Below the pieces are notes generated by a model. That model saw only the letters and a program-made list of their open reading frames with translations, searched no databases and was not told the DNA's origin. Below, one piece after another: positions 32,350 through 41,023 of a stretch of 64,000 nucleotides of DNA. The position numbers and the translations under genes were made by a program. The stretch lies in contig NZ_BNBO01000027.1 in NCBI RefSeq assembly GCF_014655955.1, forward strand, positions 1 through 64,000, written 5' to 3'. The stretch's first letter is position 1. Every line of letters begins with the position of its first letter. The stretch is from Kitasatospora indigofera (GTDB lineage Bacteria > Actinomycetota > Actinomycetes > Streptomycetales > Streptomycetaceae).

Positions 32350-34782
32350 TCAGCCGGGCGTCACCAGTCCCTCCGGCGCGGCCTGCCGCCGCGCCTCCTC
32401 GGCGGTCCGCTCGGCGACCGCCGGCAGCTCCGTCTCCAGCCACGGCCGCACGGACTCCCGCATCCCGTCCGCGAACCGCAGCCCGAGAGCGGTGAGCGAG
32501 CCGGAGCCGGCCAGCCGTTCCACCGCCTCCGCCGTGTACCGGCGCCAGAGTGCGAACTGCGCCCGGGTGTGGTCGGCCGTCTCCCCCGGCAGCCCGTCGT
32601 AGGCGAGCGTTCTGGTGCCCCAGAACTCGGTCACCGCCAGATGCGCGTAGGTGCCCTGCAGCAGCCCCTCGATCGGCCGCGGGTCCGGGCGCCACGGGGC
32701 GTGGTAGAGCGCGGTGTCGGACGGGTCGTACAGGTCCACCAGGTCGAGCACCGCGCCCAGTTTGACGTGCTGGAACTCATGGGCGAGCAGCAGGCCGAGG
32801 ATCGGCGCGGTGGCCGGCCGGGCGATCCCGACGGCCCCGAAGGCCTGCCGGGCGGCCGCGCTGACGTCCCGCCCGGCGGGGCCGGCCCGCAGCGGGGTGA
32901 TGGTGCTCAGTCCCGCCCGGACTCCGGCCGCGTAGTCGGGCAGATCACGGCCGACCAGCTCCCAGGCCTCACGCAAGGCCCCTGTCCAGCTGTGCAGTTC
33001 GGGGTCGGCCAGACGGCCCTCGACCGGCCAGTGGTGACTGTCGCGCTGCGGGTCGGTGTCCTCCAGCGCCACCGTCCAGCCGTCCGCGAAGCGGATCCGG
33101 CGCACGGGCTGCCAGCGCCCGCCGGCGGTGTCCTGCCCGGTCACCGTGACGACGTCACCGTCGGCGGTCCGCACCGTGAAGCCGTCCGCCCCTCCGGTGA
33201 CTCGCGCCTCGCCGTCCGTGGCCACGAGCCGGCCGAGCGTGGGCAGGTGCAACGCGCCGCCGCGCACCGGCACCGCCAGCGTGACGTCGCGTCCGGCCCG
33301 GACGGCCGCCGCCGCCGCCAGCTCCGCCAGCGGGGCGAGCCCGGCGGCGGGGTCCCCCGCGAGCCGCCGGGCCGCCCAGGCCCGGACGTACGGGTGGCCG
33401 AGCACGGCGTCCAGGGCGGCGGGGGCGGTGGCGTCAAGGGCTGACAGCAGGTCCCACGCGGCCGAGTCGCGCAGCCCCGAACTGTCCCAGACGGCGGCCA
33501 GCATCGCCCGGGTGAGCGCGAGTTGTGAGCGGGCGAGGGCTGCGACGGTGTCGGCACCGCCGTGGCCGCGCGCCAGCTCGCCCAGTTGCCGGTCGGTGAG
33601 GGCGGGCACCAGCACGGGCTCGGCGGCCTGGGCCGGTACGCGGGGCGCGGGATCCGGGCCGCCCGGCCCGGCGATGCCCTTGATGAGCGCCATGAGGTCC
33701 CCGCAGTAGACGGAGGGATGGTCGAAGCTGCCGCCGTCGGCGTCGGCGCGGTAGCGGTGCGCATACAGACCACCGCCGCAGGCCCGGACCACGGGGCAGG
33801 ACCGGCACTCGGCGCTGAGGCCCGCCAGGCCCGCCTGCCGCTGTGCCATTCCCGGATGGCGGGCGACCTGGTCGAGGTCGTGGGTGAAGACGTCCATGCC
33901 GGTGGCGGGCGCACCGTCGAAGGAGGTCTTCAGGCTGTCGGCCTGCTCGTAGCTGCCGTCCGTCTCCAGGACGACCACGTCCGCGGGCTCCAGGCCCAAC
34001 GACTCGGTCAGGCTGGACAGGCCACGCAACGTGCGGTGCACCGAGTCGAACGTGCGGACGGCGAACGGGCGGCCGTCCGCCTCCCACCGGCCGTAGACAT
34101 TCAAGAGCCATTCCGCATAAGGGGTCTCCCCCCCACCGGCCGGGCGCTTCGGGGGTTGCTCCCAAGTGGCGTGCGGCAAAAGGAAGTCGACCGCCGGGGG
34201 TTCGAGTTCGGCCAGCGCGCGATACACCACGACGGGATCGTTCTCGACGTCGATGGTGCACAGCAGACCGGCGAACAGGTGCCGGAACTCCGGCTCGCGC
34301 AGCAGTCCCACCGCGCGCAGCACCTGGGGGTGACTGCTGCGCCCGTCGGCGTACCGCCGGTGCCGGTCGTTGGCCGCGCGATCGCCGTCCAGCGAGATGC
34401 CGACCTTGATTCCCACCTCGTCGAAGAGTTCACAGAACGTGCGGTCCAGCAGCACGCCGTTGGTATGGATCCGCAGGTCGAGGGCGCAACCGGGCGGCAG
34501 TGCCGACCGGAACGCCGCCGCCGCGCGGCGAAGCCGGTCCGGGCCGGCGAGCAGGGGTTCCCCCCCGTGCAGGACGACCCGGACGGCGGTCAGCCGGTGG
34601 GTGGCCGCATGCTCGCCGACCCGGCCGGCGGCTCCGGCCAGCACCTCGTCGCCGATGACCTTCGGACGCGCGCGCCAACTCGTGTCAGCGTGTTCGTAGA
34701 CATAGCAGTGATCGCAGGCGAGATCACATCGACTGTGCATTTTCACCACGAATTGGGTGAAAGGCAGCGGAATTCTTTCCAT
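32350..34782 (-). CDS. fxsB: FxsB: radical SAM/SPASM maturase with C-terminal HExxH domain
   Basis: An 810-residue RiPP maturase. The radical SAM cluster motif C-x3-C-x2-C is at residues 19-26 (CDLACDHCYVY), followed by the SAM-binding glycine motif in VVLHGGEPLL. A SPASM cysteine cluster follows (CRSCPVVRACGGG, then a Cys in VYCGDLM). From about residue 400 the protein continues into an FxsB-type extension with a metallohydrolase motif HEFQH at 668-672. By family knowledge FxsB installs a three-residue cyclophane on the Phe of the FxSxx C-terminus. ATG 34782 gives a family-typical start. The gene lies 41 bases after fxsA1, and no second fxsB is present in the window. Confidence 0.95.
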   Translation of the reverse strand: MERIPLPFTQFVVKMHSRCDLACDHCYVYEHADTSWRARPKVIGDEVLAGAAGRVGEHAATHRLTAVRVVLHGGEPLLAGPDRLRRAAAAFRSALPPGCALDLRIHTNGVLLDRTFCELFDEVGIKVGISLDGDRAANDRHRRYADGRSSHPQVLRAVGLLREPEFRHLFAGLLCTIDVENDPVVVYRALAELEPPAVDFLLPHATWEQPPKRPAGGGETPYAEWLLNVYGRWEADGRPFAVRTFDSVHRTLRGLSSLTESLGLEPADVVVLETDGSYEQADSLKTSFDGAPATGMDVFTHDLDQVARHPGMAQRQAGLAGLSAECRSCPVVRACGGGLYAHRYRADADGGSFDHPSVYCGDLMALIKGIAGPGGPDPAPRVPAQAAEPVLVPALTDRQLGELARGHGGADTVAALARSQLALTRAMLAAVWDSSGLRDSAAWDLLSALDATAPAALDAVLGHPYVRAWAARRLAGDPAAGLAPLAELAAAAAVRAGRDVTLAVPVRGGALHLPTLGRLVATDGEARVTGGADGFTVRTADGDVVTVTGQDTAGGRWQPVRRIRFADGWTVALEDTDPQRDSHHWPVEGRLADPELHSWTGALREAWELVGRDLPDYAAGVRAGLSTITPLRAGPAGRDVSAAARQAFGAVGIARPATAPILGLLLAHEFQHVKLGAVLDLVDLYDPSDTALYHAPWRPDPRPIEGLLQGTYAHLAVTEFWGTRTLAYDGLPGETADHTRAQFALWRRYTAEAVERLAGSGSLTALGLRFADGMRESVRPWLETELPAVAERTAEEARRQAAPEGLVTPG

Positions 34783-34823
34783 TGTCTACCGGATTCAGCC
34801 GGAGCCCCTGAATTACTGGCTGA

Positions 34824-35006
34824 TCAGATGGAGGAATTAAATGCCGCCACCGGCACCAGCCCTGAATCGGAACCGGGCAGGGCGCGTCGGAGCCGAACGG
34901 ACAGCTCCTCGGTGCCGAGTGAGGCCAGATCGGCCAGAGTCGGCCGGTCAGTCGCCTGACGGTCGATCAGTTCACTGCTGGGCCTGGTGTCCAGTGCGGG
35001 TGTCAT
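34824..35006 (-). CDS. fxsA: FxsA1: FxSxx-COOH precursor peptide ending FNSSI
   Basis: A 60-residue RiPP precursor. The last five residues are F-N-S-S-I followed directly by the stop, the exact FxSxx-COOH signature. The leader contains the conserved helix LADLASLGTEELSVRLRRAL. It lies immediately upstream of fxsB in the same direction. ATG 35006 is preceded by GGAAGAG; longer in-frame extensions run into non-coding AT-rich DNA. The core uses a TTT codon for Phe, rare in this genome. The expected product carries a Phe-Ser type cyclophane; whether the leader is removed is unknown. Confidence 0.92.
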   Translation of the reverse strand: MTPALDTRPSSELIDRQATDRPTLADLASLGTEELSVRLRRALPGSDSGLVPVAAFNSSI

Positions 35007-35231
35007 GTTCGAGTCTCTTCCACGATGGGGGTTAGAGAGAGCAGGATGCCGGGTATACCACCCGGTCCACCAGAAGCGTATCCGGCCTGCACAGCCATCG
35101 CCGTACTGTTCTTGGCACTGCTTCGGCCGATACCGGCCCGGACTGCGGATTCTCGCCGAAAGTTCACTCTCCTGGCGGTCGCACAAGGGCACCGGCGTGG
35201 CGCACGGAAGCCGCGCCCCCGCCCCGCTCCC
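35007..35231 (-). promoter_or_regulatory. Promoter region of fxsA1-fxsB
   Basis: This 225-base space between fxsT2 and fxsA1 is AT-richer than its surroundings. On the minus strand a -10-like TATACC (35052-35057) would place the transcript start about 38 bases before the fxsA1 ATG. No convincing -35 or operator was seen. Confidence 0.35.
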
Positions 35232-38200
35232 TCACACCCACGGCGGGTCGATGTCGAAGTCCAGCCGCTCCCCCGCCTCGGCCGCCGCGGTGATCGGATG
35301 GCCCGGGCCGAGGGTCCGGCGGGCCCGGCGGACGCTGTCGGCCGTGAGCTCCGCGGCCCGGGCGCCGTGGCCGCGGGCGGCGAGGCTCAGCGCCAGGTTG
35401 GACGTCGCGGCGAGGGTGTCGTAGTGGTCCCGGCCGAGGACGTCGGCCAGCAGGGGGACGGCCCGCTCCTCCAGCGCCACGGCGGCTTCGTCCGCACCTG
35501 CCGCCGCCAGCCCGTTGGCGTGGTTCGCCATCGTCACGAGGACGTAGGGGTGCCGGTCACCGAGCTGCGGGCGCAGGCGCTCCAGGGTCTCCTCGGACAG
35601 CCGGCCGGCCTCCTCGGTGCGCCCGGCCCGGCGGAGCAGCACCGCGAGGTTGCCGGTGACGGCCAGCGTGGTGGGGTGGAGTTCGCCGAATTCGTCGCGG
35701 TAGTAGGCGAGGGCGTCCTCGCACAACCGGACGGCGCGGTCGGTGTCGCCGAGCGCCGCGGCGTCCCCCGCGAGGCTGACGGCGGCGGCGGCGGCGTCCG
35801 GGTGCCGGGCTCCGTTGCGGTCGAGGTAGCGCCGGTGGACGTCCTCGTCGATCCGCAGGGCTTCCCGGTGCCGGCCGAGCCGGCGCAGCGTGACGCCGAG
35901 GTGCCGGCGGGCCCGGAGGGTCTCGCCGTGGTCGTCGCCGATGGTCTCCCGGAAGCCTTGGACGGTGGTCTCAAGGACGTCGAGGGCCTCCTGCAGCCGG
36001 CCGGCCTCCCGCAGGTCGCACCCGTAGTTGGCGGCGGAGGCGAGCGTGTAGGGGTGCAGGGCGCCCAGGACCTCCTGCTGGACCTGATGGGCCTGCCGCT
36101 GGCGCAGGAGCGCGGCCGGCAGGTCCCCTGCCAGGAATTCGGAGATGGCCAGGTTGTTGGCGATCATGAGGGTCCGCGGGTGCTCGGGCCCGAGGGTGCT
36201 CCGCGCCGTGGCGAGGGTGCGTTCGTCCAGCTCGCGGGCCTCCCGGTAGCGGCCGAGCCGGCGCAGGTCACCGCCGAGGCTGCCGGCCACCGCGAGGGTG
36301 TGCAGGTGGCCGGGTCCGACGGTGGCGCGCAGCCGTTCCAGTACGTCCAGATCGGTCTCGTAGGCCTCCAGCAGGGCTCCCTGGGAGCGCTGGATGTTGC
36401 CGAGCTGGGTGCGCAGCAGCAGGATCCAGGCGTCGTCCCCCGCCGCGGTGGTGGCGCCCCGGCGCCAGCGCTCCAGGATGCGTTCCGCGAGGTCCCGGCC
36501 CGAGGCGTGCAGGCCGCGCTGCCACTGCGCGCGGACCGAGTCGACGATCCACCGGCGCACCCGGGGATCGGGGCTCTCGACCGCGCCGGACGGCCACAGG
36601 TGCGGCAGGAGTTCGGCGTACCGCGGCCAGTTGGCGGGAGTGTCCGGGTCGTCCGGGGCGTCGGCGGCGAGCGCGCTGTGCACCGCGGCGCGGATGACGG
36701 CCTCGTCCGTCCCCTCCACCTGGTCGTGCAGCACGGCCCGGACGAGCCGGTGCACGTCGATGGTCCCGGCGGCCTGGTCGAACCGGGCCAGCCCGAACCT
36801 GTTCACGGCGCGCAGGAACTCCCCGGTCGCGAGCAGGTCGTGGCGGGCGCCCTCGGGCAGTCCCAGGGCCTCGATGACGGGCCGGCTGTAGAGCAGCCTG
36901 GCCGGGATGGCGTCCGGGCCGAAGAACGCGCAGATCTCCAGCATCCGGGCGGCGGGGGCGTTCGCCCTGGCCAGGTCCTGCACCGCGATCCGCAGCGTGG
37001 CGGCCGTCGAGTGCGGGTAGTCGTCCGGCCCCGGTCCGGTCCGGTCCAGCAGCTCGGTGAGGGTCACCTCCAGCAGGTCCAGGTAGGTCGCCGCGGGCAT
37101 CGGAGTCTCCCGGAGCCAGGCCGCGGCCTGGCCCACGGCGAGCGGCAGATCGCCGAGCAGTCCGGCGATCCGCTCGCCCTCGGCGTTCCGGACACCCGCC
37201 GTGCCGGAGAGCAGTTGGACGCTCTCCTCGCGGGTGAAGACGTCGACCTCGGTCCGCCCGGCGTGCCCGGCCCAGTTCCGGTTGCGGGAGGTGACGATCA
37301 CGTGGCCGCCGGCGCATCCGGCCGGCAGCCAGGGTGCCAGTGCCTCCGGGTCCTCCGCGTTGTCGTAGACCAGCAGCCAGCGGCGGTACGGCCGGCCGAG
37401 GCGCAGGGCGTCCAGTACCGCGGTGGCGGTGCGCCCGACGTCGTCACCACTGCGCAGGCCCAGCCCGGGGGCGAGCTCGGCGAGCCGCTGCGGGATGCCG
37501 GCCGGGTCGTCGGCCGGTACCCACCAGATCACGTCGTACCCGGCTCCGAACCGGTGCGCGTACTCGGCGGCGGTCTGGGACTTCCCCACCCCGCCCAGTC
37601 CGTGCAGGACCTGGACGGGCACGGCGGCCGGGCCGGGGCCGAAGCGGTCCCGGAGGAGTTCGAGGAGCCGCCCGCGCCCGGTGAAGGCGGCGTTGCGCGG
37701 GGGGATGCCCTGGACGGCCGGACGGCGGCCCGGGAACCGGGCGGGATCGGGCGCCGGCTCGTCGGCGCCGTCGAGCCAGCGCCCGGCTCCGGGCGCCGGG
37801 CCGAGCAGTTCGAAGAGTTGCGACTGCGCGGCCTCGGCGGAGCTGCGGGTCAGGTCGGGGGCCTCGCGGCCGGCGAACGGCGCGGCCGGCCGGCCGGCCG
37901 ACGCCCCTATCCGCAGGACCAGCAGCTTCTCCGGCCCGCCGTCCGGGCCGGCGGGGGGCAGCCGGCGCCAGATCTCGCCGGCCCGGGGCAGGGCGCTGTA
38001 CTCGGGTGACAGCAGGGCCAGGACCCGGCCGTCGCCGGCCGCGGGCCCGGCCGCCTCCGGCACGTCGGCGGCGGACGGCAGTGGGTCGTCGAGCGGTTCC
38101 GCGGCGCTGTGCAGCGAGGCGAGGTAGCCGAAGCCGGCCAGTTCGGCAGCGGCCCATTCGGCCCACATGCGCTCCCCGGGCGCGTAGCTGACGTACACCT

Positions 38201-39266
38201 GCCGGGACCTCGTCCGGTCGGTCCGCAGGTAGGCCGCGTACAGCCGGTGGCGGGTCCGCTCGGGGACGGGGTTCAGCGCGCGGACCCGGCCCTCGGTGAG
38301 CCAGGAGGCCAGCCGCTCGAACGCGCCGAGCAGGCCGTGCCCCTGCCGCGGCCGCTCCACGACGGTGGCGGGCACCTCCTCGTAGGCGTAGAAGGGCCGG
38401 TAGGGCACCTCCACGTCCCGCCAGTACTCGCCGCGCCGGTCCGCGCCCAACCAGCGGTCGAGGTAGGGGGCGAAGGACTCGTGGGCGAGGTCCCGGCCGG
38501 CCTGGAGGCCGGCCCGTTCGGATCCCTCGACCCGCATCGGCACCGGCAGGACCCGGATCTCGCGTTCGTCGGCGTTCACGATGGCGCGGGCCGCGTCGAC
38601 CCCGCCACGGATGCTCTGGGCCCCCAGGGTGAAGCAGTCGACCACGGTGTCCGGCATCAGCACCGTGCAGATGCCGGAGGTGTCGCTGACGCCGGTCCGG
38701 CTGTCGATGAGCACGTAGTCGTAGGACCGGGTCCACCGCTCGCGCAGCGCGTGCAGGAATTCGGCGCCCCGGATGTCCCGGTGGTTGTAGAAGCTGCGCC
38801 AGTTGAAGCTGGTGACGGCCGCCGAGTAGGCGGCGTTCTGGCGGCCGGCCGGCATCAGGTCGAGCCTGCCGCCGGACGGGAGGTCGAGTGCGAGCCCGCA
38901 GAGGTAGGAATCGAGCCTGCCCGGTTGGCCGAGCCACTGCTCCGGCCCCAGCGCCGCGACACCGTCCGGCCCGGGCAGGGCCTGGTCGACGTAGGCCCGC
39001 AACAGGTCGATCAGCCCGTCGGTGGCGTGCAGTTCGGGATCGACCAGGAGCGGGTGGTAGTAGCGGTGCAGCCCGGGCGCCTCCAGGTCCCAGTCGACCA
39101 CCAGAACGCGCAGTCCCTGGCTCGCCAGGATCCAGCCGATGTTGGCCAGCGCCATGGTGCGGCCGGTACCGCCCTTGTACGAGTAGAAGGTGGCGACCGT
39201 GCCGGGGCCCGGGTCGGACGGGACGGCGGGCTCGGTGGCCGGCGGGGCGGCGGGCTCGGTGCTCAT
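35232..39266 (-). CDS. FxsT2: second ParA-like/TIR/NB-ARC/TPR protein
   Basis: A 1344-residue paralogue of FxsT1 with the same order: SIMIBI ATPase with KGGTGRTMALAN (K31) and VLIDSRTG; TIR-like domain at ~357-490 (QVYVSYAPGERMWAEW, LALLSPEYSALP); NB-ARC ATPase with P-loop GLGGVGKSQ (557-564) and IVTSRN; then TPRs from ~920 to the end. In the TIR domain the W-E of FxsT1 (ALWES) is W-R here (EIWRR), so an NADase-type Glu seems lost. ATG 39266 has AAGGAGAG upstream and overlaps the fxsC2 stop by four bases. It belongs to the second, maturase-less Fxs module. Confidence 0.94.
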   Translation of the reverse strand: MSTEPAAPPATEPAVPSDPGPGTVATFYSYKGGTGRTMALANIGWILASQGLRVLVVDWDLEAPGLHRYYHPLLVDPELHATDGLIDLLRAYVDQALPGPDGVAALGPEQWLGQPGRLDSYLCGLALDLPSGGRLDLMPAGRQNAAYSAAVTSFNWRSFYNHRDIRGAEFLHALRERWTRSYDYVLIDSRTGVSDTSGICTVLMPDTVVDCFTLGAQSIRGGVDAARAIVNADEREIRVLPVPMRVEGSERAGLQAGRDLAHESFAPYLDRWLGADRRGEYWRDVEVPYRPFYAYEEVPATVVERPRQGHGLLGAFERLASWLTEGRVRALNPVPERTRHRLYAAYLRTDRTRSRQVYVSYAPGERMWAEWAAAELAGFGYLASLHSAAEPLDDPLPSAADVPEAAGPAAGDGRVLALLSPEYSALPRAGEIWRRLPPAGPDGGPEKLLVLRIGASAGRPAAPFAGREAPDLTRSSAEAAQSQLFELLGPAPGAGRWLDGADEPAPDPARFPGRRPAVQGIPPRNAAFTGRGRLLELLRDRFGPGPAAVPVQVLHGLGGVGKSQTAAEYAHRFGAGYDVIWWVPADDPAGIPQRLAELAPGLGLRSGDDVGRTATAVLDALRLGRPYRRWLLVYDNAEDPEALAPWLPAGCAGGHVIVTSRNRNWAGHAGRTEVDVFTREESVQLLSGTAGVRNAEGERIAGLLGDLPLAVGQAAAWLRETPMPAATYLDLLEVTLTELLDRTGPGPDDYPHSTAATLRIAVQDLARANAPAARMLEICAFFGPDAIPARLLYSRPVIEALGLPEGARHDLLATGEFLRAVNRFGLARFDQAAGTIDVHRLVRAVLHDQVEGTDEAVIRAAVHSALAADAPDDPDTPANWPRYAELLPHLWPSGAVESPDPRVRRWIVDSVRAQWQRGLHASGRDLAERILERWRRGATTAAGDDAWILLLRTQLGNIQRSQGALLEAYETDLDVLERLRATVGPGHLHTLAVAGSLGGDLRRLGRYREARELDERTLATARSTLGPEHPRTLMIANNLAISEFLAGDLPAALLRQRQAHQVQQEVLGALHPYTLASAANYGCDLREAGRLQEALDVLETTVQGFRETIGDDHGETLRARRHLGVTLRRLGRHREALRIDEDVHRRYLDRNGARHPDAAAAAVSLAGDAAALGDTDRAVRLCEDALAYYRDEFGELHPTTLAVTGNLAVLLRRAGRTEEAGRLSEETLERLRPQLGDRHPYVLVTMANHANGLAAAGADEAAVALEERAVPLLADVLGRDHYDTLAATSNLALSLAARGHGARAAELTADSVRRARRTLGPGHPITAAAEAGERLDFDIDPPWV

Positions 39267-40627
39267 CGTTCGGTCTCTCCTTCGTGCGACGGGCCCGTCG
39301 GCGCGGCCGAGCCGCCGGCGGGCGGACCGGCCGGTACGGTCAGGCCCGGTATCGCCGGACCGCCCGGGCCGAGCCCGAACCCCGCCCTCACGCCGGCCGG
39401 ATCCGTGTCGTCGTCGTCCAGCAGCTTGTTCTGGGCCACGGTGACCATGGTGAGGAGCGCGTCCTCGAAACGTTCCCCGGCCACGCGGACCCTGAAGAGC
39501 GGTTCGGGCCCGGATCGGTGCAGCCAGTTGCGGGGGAAGACCTGGCGCACTCCGGCCCACAACCGGGCGTGGGCCGGCCCTTCGGGCGGGTCGTCGGTGC
39601 CGGTCGGTACGAGGACCGCGGTGACCGGGTGGTTCCGGTCGTCGAACTGGCTCAGCGCCTGGCGGTACGGTCCCGCGCCGACCGCCCACGGGTCCACCAG
39701 CAGCACGCTGACCTGGTTGTCCTCCCGGGCGCGGTCCAGGCGGGCACCGAGGTCGGGGCCGATCTCGTCGAGCGTGGTGCTGTGCCCGGCCAGGGTGATC
39801 GCCCGCTGGGCCCGCACCACCAACGAGGGCCGCGTGGGCGGATGGTAGGGCGCCCAGTCCCACGGACGGGGCCCGTACCACCCGCCCTGCGGCGCGCCGC
39901 CGGGCACCGCCGGAGCGTCCTCGTCCGCCCGGCCGGCGGCGACGAACAGCCGGACCGGGCCGGTCGTGGCGGGTTCCACGGCCGCCGCGGCCGAGGCCTG
40001 GGCCGGGAAGCAGCCACGCACCGTGGCCAGGTCCAGCTGGTGCGACTCGGCGATCGGACGCCCCGCCACGTCCCGCACCCGCTCCGCGACGACCCGCACC
40101 ACCCGGGTGTACTCGGCTCCGTGCGGATCCGTGCGGAGCAGGTCACGCAGGCCCGAACGGGCGTAGGCCTCACCCATGTCCTGCTGGACGTACTGGATCT
40201 TCTTGACCTCGGACGGCAGCCCGCCGGGAGGCGGCTCCCAGAGCACCGGTATCAGGGCGGCGACGCTCTCGCCGCTCTCGTCCTCGTGCCGGCGCATCCG
40301 GTCGTGGAAGGCCGTCCACTCCTTGCCGCAGTACAGGCTTGCGAAGTACTCCGGGGAGTAGAGGGCCACCATGGCCCGGCTGGCACCGAGCATCCGGGAG
40401 AGCTGCCGCTCCCAGTCGTCGCCCAGGCGCAGCGCCTCGGTGTCCCGGTAGGCGAGTTCGCCGGGCCCCGCCTGGGGCTCGATCCGGGCCAGTTCGTCGC
40501 GGAGGTCGGTGAAGAACTGGTCGACGAAGGCCCGGCCCGCCTCGTGGTCCCGCCGCGCGTAGCTGAAGAAGAAATATGGCCGCACCGCACCCCCAGGCCC
40601 CGCCCGGTGCAACCGCCGTTCCGTCAC
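39263..40627 (-). CDS. FxsC2: second TIR-like FxsC paralogue
   Basis: A 454-residue protein with a TIR-type N-terminal domain (RPYFFFSYARRDHEAGRAFV; MVALYSPEYFASLYCGKEW, E103 at the TIR catalytic position). The second alpha/beta domain is typical of FxsC (VRLFVAAGRADED, VSVLLVDPWAVG). The tail is Gly/Pro-rich. It is coupled to fxsT2 by an ATGA overlap exactly as in the first module. GTG 40627 is the only start before the conserved fold and lacks a strong ribosome site. It follows the second precursor gene by 84 bases. Confidence 0.9.
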   Translation of the reverse strand: MTERRLHRAGPGGAVRPYFFFSYARRDHEAGRAFVDQFFTDLRDELARIEPQAGPGELAYRDTEALRLGDDWERQLSRMLGASRAMVALYSPEYFASLYCGKEWTAFHDRMRRHEDESGESVAALIPVLWEPPPGGLPSEVKKIQYVQQDMGEAYARSGLRDLLRTDPHGAEYTRVVRVVAERVRDVAGRPIAESHQLDLATVRGCFPAQASAAAAVEPATTGPVRLFVAAGRADEDAPAVPGGAPQGGWYGPRPWDWAPYHPPTRPSLVVRAQRAITLAGHSTTLDEIGPDLGARLDRAREDNQVSVLLVDPWAVGAGPYRQALSQFDDRNHPVTAVLVPTGTDDPPEGPAHARLWAGVRQVFPRNWLHRSGPEPLFRVRVAGERFEDALLTMVTVAQNKLLDDDDTDPAGVRAGFGLGPGGPAIPGLTVPAGPPAGGSAAPTGPSHEGETER

Positions 40628-40711
40628 CCCGGATTCTCACAACTCGTCCAAATGTAGCGGCCGGTTGACGAGCGGTGCGGCGAAAGGAGGACAGCCGTCG
40701 AGCCGGAACGG

Positions 40712-40909
40712 TCAGATCGAGGACTGGAAGAGGCCGGCCGTCACGGCGCCGGTCGCGGGGGCTCCCAGCGCGCGCCGCACCAGCTCGTGCAGGTCGGCGG
40801 ACGGCAGCGCGGCGAGCCGGCCGAGCGCCGGGAGGCGGGCCCGGACGCCGTCCGGGCCGTCCGGTGTGCGGATCGCGTCGTCAGCGGCGTGCTCGGTGGC
40901 CCGGCCCAT
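40712..40909 (-). CDS. FxsA2: second FxSxx-COOH precursor peptide ending FQSSI
   Basis: A 65-residue precursor whose last residues are F-Q-S-S-I-stop, again the FxSxx-COOH signature. Its last 37 residues align without gaps to FxsA1: LGRLAALPSADLHELVRRAL matches the FxsA1 leader helix and both end F-x-S-S-I. ATG 40909 has GTGAGG five bases upstream; a longer frame to 40990 is possible. It is the first gene of the second module (fxsA2-fxsC2-fxsT2), which lacks its own fxsB. Modification by the FxsB encoded 6 kb downstream is the simplest model. Confidence 0.88.
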   Translation of the reverse strand: MGRATEHAADDAIRTPDGPDGVRARLPALGRLAALPSADLHELVRRALGAPATGAVTAGLFQSSI

Positions 40910-41023
40910 CAGTGCCTCACCCTCGGAGAGGTGCCGCCCGGGCCTGTCCGCCCGGGCCTCGGTCAACCCTACAACCGCCCATGACGGCACGTCAGCTTTC
41001 GGGCGGCGGTCACGTCCGCCGCC

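Noticed and set aside
25821..40909. Mobile genomic island with attachment sites
   Set aside because: No integrase, transposase, tRNA target or flanking direct repeats were seen; base composition of most of the block matches its surroundings.
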